Part shown: positions 49,947 to 60,739 of the stretch, piece after piece
Position numbering within the stretch: position 1 is the stretch's first letter
Layout: every line of letters begins with the position of its first letter
Source of the DNA: Topomyia yanbarensis
Lineage: Eukaryota; Arthropoda; Insecta; Diptera; Culicidae
Direction: 5' to 3'
Assembly (NCBI RefSeq): GCF_030247195.1
Contig: NC_080672.1
Location: 158,417,167 to 158,481,166, forward strand
Length of the DNA: 64,000 bases
Position numbers and translations under genes: made by a program
The notes under the pieces: model-generated
Told to the model about the DNA's origin: nothing
The model's input: only the letters and a program-made list of their open reading frames with translations
Databases searched by the model: none

Positions 49947-50928
49947 TGTAATCCGTCAGGGTAACAATTTAGCACTGGGTTGAAATATACCTATTTGTAC
50001 GCACTCTCTCCGTAGAGTTCATTGTTTATGTAACATACTGCTCACCGCTGTTTCTTATGATCGTTCACTTTTTCTCATAAATTTTGTTTGTTTTAGCTTT
50101 TGTGAACGATTTTGTTGGTCTAGATAGGTGTAGAAAATTGTGTTTCTTATTTCATGTATAAATAACATAGGGCTTAGGTAGATCTCCTCTTGCTGTTGAA
50201 TTAGTTGCTGATTATGCTGCAAGGGAGATGACAGCTGGGCATCGAGGCGGTGTGTCGTTTTGTTTTGGTCGTGCAGAAGGCGGCTATTGTGAAAAGGTTA
50301 GTTAGTTTCGGACCACGTTGCAGTTCGGTTTGTTTTCGGTAGTGACCGGTTTGTTGTTGGAAAATCCAACCCGCCAAATAACGCGTGTGTGCGGAAGTAA
50401 ATTCCCGCAAAAGTACCGGCTCGTGGTTCGAGAACTCTGGTCTGGTGTCGGGTCGCCGATTAGGGAAGCCAATCGTTAAGGAGCCACTCGCTTTCCCGGC
50501 TAACCATAAAGGACCCAGAAGACCGCGGGGAGCGAGTAGATCCGGCGATAATTTGCCATCGTCGCTAGGGAGGTTCCAGGAATCAGGAATCTAGGGAGGT
50601 TCCAACAAAGGAGCTAAGCTCACCTCCCAAGCTAATTGTCAAGGACCGCTGCCGGAGCAGTCAACCCAAATCGGGAGAACTCGGCCGTTGCCGTCCCGGC
50701 CGGTCGGACGAGACCACCCGCCTTTCCGCCCAGCAGTAGCAGATCAGCAGCAGCAGCAGTGGAGAGAGTTGGAGGAAATAAACACGGTAAAATTAAATTT
50801 ATTTGTTTTGTTTACCTTTTTTTGTTGTTACGAAAATCCGAAATTCTGTAGAGGCACCTAGGCCGCCCTGAAAAGAAGGGTACGCCGGGCAAATAAGAAC
50901 CCAAGTAGCGGGCAAACCACAACTTACA
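49947..50928 (+). mobile_element. Solo LTR of an LTR retrotransposon, 982 bp
   Basis: The sequence begins TGTAATCC and ends CTTACA (terminal TGTAA...TTACA). It is bounded by an exact 4-bp duplication, GTAC (49943-49946 and 50929-50932), inside an I-like fragment whose uninterrupted sequence has a single GTACTTTGACTACATG (about 18311). A TATA-like TATAAATA (50157-50164) and a polyadenylation signal AATAAA (50777-50782) fit a plus-strand promoter and terminator. A GC-rich leader and AGC repeats (about 50735-50760) precede the signal. The internal region has been lost by recombination between two LTRs. A 4-bp target suggests a gypsy-type integrase, though this is uncertain. Confidence 0.82.
50157..50164 (+). 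promoter_or_regulatory. TATA-like element of the solo LTR
   Basis: TATAAATA lies about 210 bp into the LTR, upstream of a less AT-rich leader-like stretch. Position and orientation agree with the AATAAA further downstream. This is inference from motifs only. Confidence 0.45.
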
Positions 50929-50999
50929 GTACTTCGATTACATGACACAAAATATAAATTCTTCTTCATATTATCTCAACCGTGCTAATCTCTACTATG

Positions 51000-51226
51000 C
51001 AGGAGCGGATCCAGGAAAAAAATTCGGATGCGGTCCAAAATTTATTAGAACTATCATTATCATTACCATTATTCAATTTAAATCAGTTTTGGTGGTCGAA
51101 TCTGGTTTGAGATGTTTTTGAATTTAATACGAATTTAAAATAAAAATTATTTTAAATTTTCTCAAGAAGTAAGAAAATTTCAGAGGGGTCCGGACCTCCA
51201 TGACCGTCCCTCTGGATCCGCTACTG
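51000..51226. mobile_element. Small hAT-like element, copy 1
   Basis: The left end is CAGGAGCGGATCCAG. The right end read on the minus strand is CAGTAGCGGATCCAG. The 8-bp flanks are CTACTATG (50992-50999) and CTGCCATG (51227-51234), matching at 6 of 8 positions. It interrupts the I-like fragment. The interior (CGAATCTGGTTTGAGATG, GAATTTAATACGAATTTAAA) is shared with the copy at 60498-60731. It is 227 bp and non-coding. Confidence 0.8.
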
Positions 51227-52055
51227 CTGCCATGCTCATTTAACTATATTTTTCGAAACATCCATGGAAGATGAAATTCGTGGAATCTCGAATTACATAC
51301 GTCCGCAAGTGATCCCAAACATCTTTCATAGTAAATTTCGAGAGGTCGACTGAAACAAGGTGTTTTACACCGACAGGTCAAGTTTGAATGGCTCCACTGG
51401 CCTCATTACTTTATTGTTTTGGACAGCCTCAGCCCAATAGAGGCTCTCTTTTCAATTAAACCTAAAAAGTACATTTCATATTTTCTGGGGAAAATATGGG
51501 AGCCTTTGCGTGCATTGCAAGATCGTACAAGATTACCTTAGTTTGGGTTCCCTAGCATTGCTCTATTCCAGGTATGAATATGCGGACTCTAGCTAAAGCG
51601 GGCGCTTTAAAAAGTGACATCTACGAAAGACCAATAGGCTTCAATGAATTTTTTATTATCTTTTATCAGAGGACACTAGAAAGTTGGCGGACATCTTGGT
51701 ACAATGAAAAATTAAAACAATCGCTACATTCTATTATACCGAAGGCATAAACGAAACCTTGATTCAGCGGAATGGATGTGGGTCAAGATTTCATTGGTGT
51801 GATGTTTCGGGTCATGTCCAATCACTACACTATAGACACTCATTTCAGATGCATTGGGCTCGCACATGGCGGTATCTACGTATGTGGCGGCGGTTATCAC
51901 GATATCGAGAATATTGGTTGAGAATGCACCGAGCGTGGTTCTGCCAGATCTCAACTATTTAATTCCCTTCGGGTTCAAGGAAGATCACCCAACGTCCCGG
52001 TTAGGGATGTACTGGTAATTAGAGATCTTCTCTATATGTCTGCCATTCGAATATA

Positions 52056-54882
52056 AAATTTCGGAACAGCCCAAAGATCCGCATGAAATATTCTTTATGG
52101 AGCTGCGTTGTTACTCTTTTGGGTATGAACCTGTATCTTTTTGGTACCAAATTCATTACAGAACCTAGCCATTAAATTTTGAAAAGATTTCAAAGAATTT
52201 GCAAGAATATTTTTTCTAGTAAATAGACTAATAAACTTGATTTCAAAGCGGCCTTTGATGAAAAAGTCGTAACACACTCTACAACCATCAAAATATCACG
52301 TTTCCATTAGCCACAACGACTTAATGTCATTTTTTTCCAAAACAATCCCACAGAACCGCCCGTCAAGAATGCATCCAAGCGCGAGCAAAAAGAACACAAA
52401 TAAATTGGAAACATATCAAAAGACCTTTTTTCATAATGGAGCATAAAGTTGCGTATTTATGCGCCGAGGCATAAAATATCTACGTACGGAATTAATTTTT
52501 CATGTTTCTAAATGATACGCGATGCCCGAAGTCGCTGCTCGTTTCTTCCACGCAGACCTTTTAGCGATGTAGAAGATTCTCTCGTTACGACTGGCTGCTG
52601 TTGCCACCTTTGCTGTGTTGCTACACCGCGCGTCGGTCGGTACGCTTTCACAAGCTCACGTTCATATTTCCGGAGATCACGCGCCAAAAAGACCGCGACT
52701 GCTGCAGCGCTTGCGACCGGCGGAGTATATGAAAGAATTGGTTTGAAATAAGGCTAAAAGGAAACCATTCGTTTTCCGTCCATCCTTTCTCAGTGCACTG
52801 ACTGGCTTTGCCACCGACCGGCTGGACTAGTATGGGAAAAAAGCGCCCATTCTTTCTTCGAGTTGAACAGTCAGTCTTAGGTAATCTACAATTCATTTCT
52901 TTGTGACTTGGATCCGCGACGACCGAAGTCGGATACGCTGATTCTGACAATGGCCTTATGGGACGGACAGACAATCAGAAGTTCGCCGTAATATTTTTCC
53001 TGGTTTGCATCGAGACCGTCATGATGATGGGGCTATTCGATTCATGTTCAGTGTGAAGTTCTAGGTTCGACCACATCAAGCGTTGTGGTAGCAAACACTT
53101 CCCATGGTAGTAATTGTTCTCAAAAATATTATTATAGGCTGCATTTATGAACTCGATTACTTAATTATATCTGAAGTGCTGAAGTGAAACCTACCCCATA
53201 TTCATAATGAAGAGTCCGTAATGATTCGTTTTATGCCGCTGTTGGCGAGCGCGAGGAAAAGAGAACCGTTTATACGAATAAGGCGTGAAATTATGATTAC
53301 TGATAAATCCTAAATAATTTGCAGCGGGAAAAGTTTCTGTGCCCGGCAAGCTACAGAAACCGATGCAGGCAAGCTGCTGTATGCATGCTATTGCCTTATG
53401 TGAGCTCAAGGTGGTGTACGAAATTTCTTCAAATTTATCGGGCACAGTTTGACCTCACGGTCGTCTTCCACGCAAGTACTGTCGATTTAATCCTGTTAGA
53501 ACTCGCAGGAAGAGGCTGACAAGCCATGAGAATAGTTGCTGAAACAATTAAAGTGCTGAGGGAGAACGTTACCGTGACATCAATGATTCATCGTGCATAG
53601 AGCGTTGATTGTAAAATATGAACAAGCAATGTTCGAAAAAAAAACAAAACGAATAAAGTTTAATTTCATTTGGAAAAACTAATTCCTAATGGGATGAAAG
53701 AATGAGTTATTTATGTGTACTTCGGTTAGTCTCTTACTAGATGTACATATGATCATATTATATTTGCAAGAATATTTTTTTAGTGAATACAATGCTCTTA
53801 TTATTATATTAGTTATGGAATTTGCGTTGCGATTTTGTTCCATCAGAATCCCACATTAACTGAGCGACAGAACTAAACCATTTGTATCTGAGCATTCCAC
53901 GCAGTCACTGCCCTTAATGCGCTAATGGTTTTAAAACTATTTTCTCCTGAATGGAGAAAAATAGTTTTTACCTGAATTTAATCCCCTAATGAAAAAGATA
54001 GCACAGTTTATATCATTTTACTTTTTGAGTCCTTGAAATCATGTTTTCCAATAAGTTTAATCAATTGCTGGTCAAAACATTCAATATACTTGACATTATA
54101 ATTATTCTTTCTTTCATAGAATTTTGCATTTGTCTTTGTCTTACACTGACTGTAACTCAAATTTACCTTATTTTCCATTAATTGGAAAGCTAAGAGGATT
54201 TCGTACCAAACAGTTTCTTAATCTCTTTGACTTAATTCGATTAAGTAACCGTTTCGAACTAAAATGGCTTAAAGTTAGAGTTATCAAAAGCGTTTTTGCT
54301 ATTTTTTTGCAAAATGAAAAACTAATCCCACAACTTTATTTAACAGAGTAAAGCTTCCCAATATGTTCTACATTTAATTTTTGACATGATATCATCATCA
54401 TTTTTCGATCCACTTATCATTTAAGGGATTCCCAAATTATTAAAAAAAATCGAAAAAAAATATTACTTCATCTGAAAATACAACTCCTTGAGAATATTAT
54501 CCCAAATTTTTATAGATATCTGAGAAATAGATAAAAAGTTACAGCGCTTCCAAATTTGCTTTGTCTGCCAAGAGCAATGGCAGCTTTAAATTTTAAACTC
54601 GATTATCTCGAAATGTCATTTTTCCAAAAATGGTTTTTCCGTGGTCACGATTGCCAAAAACCATTCAACCGATTTTCTTCATTTTTTTTCAATTGATCGT
54701 AATTATTTTTTCTTGTACTTTAACGATTCCTTTATTATGCATAAATTTTTGGTTTGCAGATGAGAGTTTTTTAATACAATTTTTAGAGCCTCAAACAGCG
54801 ATTTTTTAGGAAAAACGTTCCCGAATGCAGGAAAAAATTATTATTTATTCAACTAATCATTAAGGTACGAGAAATACTCATA
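52056..54882. other. No recognised gene; one GC-richer segment
   Basis: 52500-53530 is less AT-rich, with open frames of up to 108 codons on both strands, none recognisable. 53600-54880 is AT-rich, with nothing I can name. Confidence 0.35.
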
Positions 54883-54884
54883 TA

Positions 54885-55372
54885 GGGTGGATGTACCAAT
54901 AGTCGCATGCTTAAGGAAAACTATTGATAAAAAATCGATTAATAGACCTATGGGCAATGTTAATACAATTAAACGAAAGCTTTCAGTCTCTACTTCATAG
55001 GAAAAATATAAAGATGGCCTAGTAACCAATTTATGTATTCAAAACCGCTTGTACCACTATAGGAACACATGTACCAATAGTGGTGCAATCGCTAATTTCG
55101 GTTCCTATTGTTGCAAATCCCATTGCTTTCTTATGGGACTTGCAACTATAGGTACACTACATCAATTATAGGTGCAAGGAAGCTCAAAATTCTAAGAAAA
55201 TAATTTGTTTCAATAGTTATTTGAGCAAATTTCAAGGATAACAGTTTTATTGTCGCATAATTTTAGTGCGATGAATCGATAAAAAAATATTTGTTGATGG
55301 TTGGTATCTTAGTTAGGCGTATAACCCACTACTGCAACTATTGGTACACCTCAACTATAGCAGCACCCACCC
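54885..55372. mobile_element. TA-flanked inverted-repeat element, family 2 (ACCAATAGT words)
   Basis: The left end is GGGTGGATGTACCAATAGT. The right end on the minus strand is GGGTGGGTGC followed by a 22-bp insertion and GTGTACCAATAGTTGCAG. TA flanks both ends (54883-54884 and 55373-55374). Inside, TACCAATAGT or close forms (ACTATAGGAACA, CCTATTGTTGCAA, AACTATAGGTACA, ATTATAGGTGCAA) recur in both orientations. It is 488 bp with no protein. Confidence 0.75.
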
Positions 55373-55747
55373 TACTAATGAATTTTTTTGAGTTTTGGTA
55401 TTTTAGTTGATCCATTGGTCTTCAATCGTATTCATCACAAACCTCTTAAATAGAAAAGGGTTCCGGGGAATAAAACTTATGCTTGTTTATTTCACTGAAA
55501 AAAGTACTACCGAAATACTTTGAGTTTGATGTAATCAAATCATAGCTTTATGCCTTTACATGAGTTCAAACTTTCTTGACATTTTTCGTACAGTTGAGTT
55601 TAGGAAAATAAAAATTGAGCATTTTCTATTACTGTTAGAGAAGTAAGTTCGCGTAATGACGACTTCCAGGTACTGTTCTGTATTTAAGGAGAATTTGCAT
55701 ATTCTTGTTGTAGGTTAAACCTTTAAAATGTGTTTTAAGATACTATA

Positions 55748-57059
55748 AGGTAATTTGGGGAGAGATACCGCACATTTCTAAAAATGATCCTGCATCAAAG
55801 TAAACCATTCAATAATTGATGAAATCATTTTTATCAATTGCGACAAGTTTCTAAAATACTGTGAAATGGTTTTTTTTTTTCACGGAAAAAAATCATCAAA
55901 TTTCCATGAACATTTTACAAAAAAAGGTCATTGCGGGAGAGATGCCGCATGTGCGGGTGAGACGCCGCACCGTGGTCACAAACTGAAAAATGGTGAGCAA
56001 AAGTATTTTTTGGCTCTCATTGATGTTTTTGAGATTAAGTGTCTTCAGCTGAGTTTCATTCAATTTGATTACACCTATAAATCGTCCAGTACCTTCACTT
56101 TTCTTAAGGGGGTACTACCACTTCCAGAAACATTTTTTATTCAATATTTTAAAAATATTTTTCTTTCGCAACCTTATGTAACGGTTAAGTTGGAGTAACT
56201 TAATTGAGGGCACTATTTATCTATTTGTTTGTACGAGCGATACACATCTATGTGTTGGTAGCAGTTCCTTAAAAGCACTGTTTGGCTGTTTCTCCCAATG
56301 AATTTATACAAATTAGGTTTGTTCTTGAAAGATTCATTTTGAAAAAGCATCAATTCGTTCCAATTTTCGCTTTTATCTCAATATTGACATCACTACAAAT
56401 CAATCCGTTCACGAAAATTAGTGCCTGAAACTTTAAAGAATAAACCGAAGTAACTAATACTTAGATACATATCGCCCGCTTAAATATATAGATAAATAGA
56501 CTCATAATCCTATATGTCACTGTGTTAGGTTCGTTAGTTTGTGGATATACCTTATTAAGAACCTATACCTGACGCAAATGATCATTTAATGACATTCCGA
56601 GGTGAAAAAAATACATTTTAGCTATGCATCCTCTTCCATTGAGTGCGGCATCTCACCCGCCATTTTGATGCGGCATCTCTCCCAATTGTTGGGGAGAGAT
56701 GCCGCACGACGACATTTTCCTCTAAAATTATGGATGATCATGCTCATGATCAGAATGCCTTCTAAAAGGTCCCAGCTATTCAACCAATACATGATTTACC
56801 AAAAAAAATCGAACGATTCAAAAAATGAAATTTTAATGTGGTGCTGACAAATTTTTGGCATTCCGTGGTGCAATTGAACGCACAAAATCATTAATAAAAT
56901 TTTCGTGAGTAATTAAAAAGGATTATTTTACATCTCTAGAGTTATAATTCTTCGAAAGACAAACTCACAATATCATATTACCGTATAAAAGTGTCCCCAT
57001 ATAGGAGATATAGAGAGTACAGCATCTCTCCTGACGCGGCATCTCTCCCGAAATTACCC
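55748..57059. mobile_element. TA-flanked inverted-repeat element, family 3 (GGGAGAGATGCCGCA words)
   Basis: The left end is AGGTAATTTGGGGAGAGATA. The right end on the minus strand is GGGTAATTTCGGGAGAGATG. Both continue into CCGC. TA flanks both ends (55746-55747 and 57060-57061). GGGAGAGATGCCGCA or close forms occur about seven times, near 55757, 55935, 56645, 56671, 56693, 57021 and 57036, in both orientations. Two of them form a central hairpin of 14-15 bp arms at about 56668-56706. It is 1312 bp with no transposase recognised. Confidence 0.8.
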
Positions 57060-57217
57060 TACAGACTGTTATTTTAAACGCTCAATCAGCCAGCTGGCTC
57101 AAGGCATAAGTAATAACACAAAATACTGTTGCAAGTTACCCCACATCGGTAATTAACATAGTTGAATAGTTATCTTACATATATTTGAGATGGCAAACAA
57201 ACATGTATCAAACAGTA

Positions 57218-58073
57218 GGGGAACATGGGGAGACTTACAAAAGTTTTTCTGTGATCGTTTTTTCTGGTCAAGTCTCCCCATTGCGGGGAGACTTGACCAA
57301 GGCGTGGGGAGACTTGACCAAGAGAATTTTGAAAAATCATAACAAAAAATAATGACATAAAACATACTGTAATTATTTTTTTCCGTATTGTCGAGATCCT
57401 TAGGTAGCAGTAAAAAATATAAAAGGGTTGCATTTGATAAATTTCTATTTTTTTAATGAATTTCTTTTTAAGGATTAACTGCACTGCTTGCATTGCGTGT
57501 TCACACGTCACAAAATCCGTCCTACTATTGCTAACTTTGTATACTAATACTAAAATATCAAGACTTTTGTTTGAGGTGGGATTTTTTATGGCGTGATTAA
57601 CATTAACAGTAGATACCAAAGCATAATAAATATCAGGAATTTTGTATCTTTCTTCAGCTAATTGCCACTTGGTCAAGTCTCCCCATAAAATCTTGGTCAA
57701 GTCTCCCCAACATTAGTTATTGCGTTTAATGTCATGCAAATTCTAGTAATAACTATTCCAATGTTCCAGTTTATGTAAAATCATTTCACTGCTTCACAAG
57801 GATTAAGATGGTATATTAGTCCTTTAATAGTAATTAGTAGTTGAGTAGATATGTCCATACAAAGTTTGATAAAAAATTACATCATTTAATGCAAATTTAT
57901 TAATCACGTAATATTTTCTGCAAGGAAAGGATTTTTTACTCCAAACTTTCAAAATTACCTTAAGGGATCGAAACAAGTATAAAAATATTTTTGAAAAAAA
58001 ATTAAGAATCGAATAGAAGACGCAATAGCCGAAAATAAAATTTTGCGCTTGGTCAAGTCTCCCCATGTTCCCC
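57218..58073. mobile_element. TA-flanked inverted-repeat element, family 4 (GGGGAGACTTGACCAA words)
   Basis: The left end is GGGGAACATGGGGAGACTT. The right end is its exact reverse complement, ending CCCC at 58073. TA flanks both ends (57216-57217 and 58074-58075). The word GGGGAGACTTGACCAA or its complement occurs about seven times: near 57230, 57268, 57286, 57305, 57671, 57695 and 58050. It is 856 bp with no protein recognised. Confidence 0.85.
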
Positions 58074-58075
58074 TA

Positions 58076-60489
58076 TCATTTACTGTTGTATACTCGATCT
58101 GTACGTAAAAGATACAAATGACATGCTCTTACCATTGAAGTGGAGCAAAGCACAACATTCCAGCTTCTTTTCTATTAAAAAATCTCGGAATACAGAAGAT
58201 AACCCTGTTGCGCTAAAGAAGCAGAAAATAATGACTGGTAGTACATGATTATCTTTTAACATATGCAAACATTTGACAGCTATAGTGCTAAATCGCAAAC
58301 ATTATTATTATTAGCGTTGTTGAATTCATCTGAACAGAAACATATTGAAGTATTGCAAGTTACCTTGCGAATGCAATTTGATGAGGTACACCCTTTAGGA
58401 GCGTTTTTCTCGAAACCGCGTTTTTCAAATTGGCGAAAAACTTTAACTCAAAAACTAATCAACGAATTGACTTGATTTTTTTCTACGAGAATGCACAATA
58501 TGTGTAGCCTGTCGATGAACCGCAGAAAACTGAAAAAAAAAGAAAAAATCTACCTATTATTATGAAGAAATGTTAACAGTAAAATATAAAATTCGAAACT
58601 GGAACTTTCTCCTACTTTTTTTTGGTTCACTGAGTAACTACAAGTCAAAGCTTTACATATCTTATTGAATTTCAAATGGTTACACGTCTACTCTCGGAAC
58701 GCTCGTATGTTTGACTCTGCGTGACTGAAAATATTTTTTTTGCGCTCAATGAACGTATAAATAAATCTTAACATTGCACAAAGGATACATTGTTGCCTTG
58801 CCTTCAAAATTGTAAAACACAATAAGTTTTGGTTTGAGCACTTCACACCAGATGCCCCCTAAAACAACAAATAGAGCGATATTGTGTACCAATATAAATT
58901 TTAAAACAAAATTGTTCGAAAATATAAAAAACGTTATACCGTGTTTCAGCTCTAGTTAAATATGATGCACTTATATAAAATATAACGCAGCAGAACATGC
59001 ACTAACTTCATTGTTTTGGCTTCAAAATGGATCCAGTTTAATTCTAAAATAGTCCAATTGTATTAAGACTACAATTTAGTAAATATTGTTATTTGTTTAG
59101 CCATTAACCAATTAAGAAATACAAATATTGTTTACCTTTGTTCAATAGTACAATATTGAAAATTTAATTGAAAATTGAAATTTTACGTGGAAGAACTGAA
59201 TATTTCCTTTGGTGAGCGTTGCCTTTCTCATCACCGTTTTCAATATGGGTTGCTAGATGGATCAGCCCACTAATGTTATTTTTTCGGTTGATTGATTAAT
59301 AGTCAAAATTATTTTTACATGGTTACTTATTGGACTCGATTCCTACCACGAGATAATTTATTAATTGAAATAAGCGATAAGTTTAAAAGTACAGCAGACA
59401 GCATTATGTTGTACTTCGGTTTAGTATTTTATTACTGTAAACCCTTACATGCCCACCTTTTTTATAGGGCATGTAGGGATTCAAAACTATTTTTCCTTGC
59501 AAACAGTGGGGTCAAAAACACAAAAAACCTTTTTCCATAACGATATGTGCTTCTCTCGCAGCGTTAGAAGCTACTCTATTTTTACCTTCCAATGCTCTAT
59601 ACTAGTCTCCTAGAATATTTACAATAGTCCAATTGTGTGTAAAACGTAGCCAAACACAGTCTAAATTGACAAGTTTTGTCAGTATTCAACAATATTGCAA
59701 TAGAACGAAAATATATGAAAAATTAATTCTCCGTCGTCAACGTAAACTGTCCCTGAAAGCACTGCACCATCGAAATCCAATCAGACTAATTGCAATAACT
59801 TCTGTTCTAGAGCTGATCCTTGTTACTGTTAATACTCAAATGAAAGACAATATTCACATTTATTAGTCTTACTTGTTTGTGTGAATTTGCTACTGCGACA
59901 ATGAAAACTCACATTTTCACACGAAAAGTAATTGGCACTCACACAACTTCTCCGGATAAATGCAACGTTTTATTTCTCCGGATAAATAAAACCTCCGGAG
60001 AATGAGCGAATGAGTTTATCGCGGTATCCATTTTGCGCTCGCTGATTTGCTATAGTTATTCCAAAACACGAAAAAACAAGTCTGTCGTACTTCTTTGCCG
60101 CTTTTCTTTGAAATTAAGTGTACATTTTGACGCTTTCATTAATTTCCAAGAAATTGAAATATTATCACTTTCTCCGTTGAGAAGGAGAAAGTTAAATAAA
60201 TTTTATCCGGAAAATTATTCTCACGCTATTTGTGGAGAGGGAGAATTTTGCGACTCATCTTATCTCGAAAAAGATGGACATCGGATAAGCCTCTTCTCGC
60301 GTGAGTGAGAGAGAATTACAATGCCTGCACGCTCTTGAAAAATGCCAAATTTTCAACGTCACCGTGGTCGTGTCATTTAATTTTTTTTTTCAAGCATTTC
60401 GTTTGGCTTTACATTTCGATAAGCTTTAAATTGGCAAAAATTGCAATATTTTCAAATCGCTTGGAATTTGTGAATTGGACAATCATTTG
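58076..60489. other. No recognised gene
   Basis: AT-rich. A short hairpin (ACATGCCCACC and GGGCATGT) lies near 59447-59476. Between 59950 and 60310, TCTCCGGATAAA and related words recur near 59951, 59976 and 60204, and may belong to an old repeat. No coding region is supported. Confidence 0.4.
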
Positions 60490-60497
60490 GGTTTGGA

Positions 60498-60731
60498 CAG
60501 GAGCGGATCCAGAAAAAAATTTCGGAGGGGGTTTAAAATTTCTATTTTGAAATGTTAATTGTACAATACGTAATATGTAATACCCTCATTCAATAAAAAT
60601 CAGTTTTTGTGGTTGAATCTGGTTTGAAATGATTTTGAATTTAATACGAATTTAAAATATTTTAAATCTTTTCAAGAAGCTAGAACATTTTGGGGGGGTC
60701 CGGACCCCCAAGAACCTCCCCCTGGCCACTG
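60498..60731. mobile_element. Small hAT-like element, copy 2
   Basis: The left end is CAGGAGCGGATCCAG. The right end on the minus strand is CAGTGGCCAGG. The 8-bp flanks are GGTTTGGA (60490-60497) and GATTTGGA (60732-60739), matching at 7 of 8 positions. The interior is shared with 51000-51226 (GAATTTAATACGAATTTAAA, TTTCAAGAAG). It is 234 bp with no protein. Confidence 0.82.
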
Positions 60732-60739
60732 GATTTGGA

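Larger units (their letters stand above)
49830..52055 (+). pseudogene. Decayed I-like retrotransposon fragment with two nested insertions
   Basis: The segments 49830-49946, 50933-50999 and 51235-52055 align in order with 18199-19330 of the large I-like copy. The first corresponds to the region coding for ILNPVVIENFERLVELN. The later ones cover the RNase H (a weak VFYTDRSSLNGSTG), the AGALKSDIYERP-type stretch and the C-terminal cluster. Many stops and deletions are present. The gaps are exactly filled by the solo LTR and a hAT-like element. The fragment carries no usable protein and appears older than the copy at 15 kb. Confidence 0.8.

Noticed and set aside
52512..52751. Possible histone-like exon (ATGGV word in the translation)
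   Set aside because: Only a five-residue resemblance; the surrounding residues do not follow any histone.
54885..58073. A CRISPR-like array from the iterated words
   Set aside because: Words occur in both orientations with irregular spacing inside inverted-repeat elements, and the DNA is eukaryotic.
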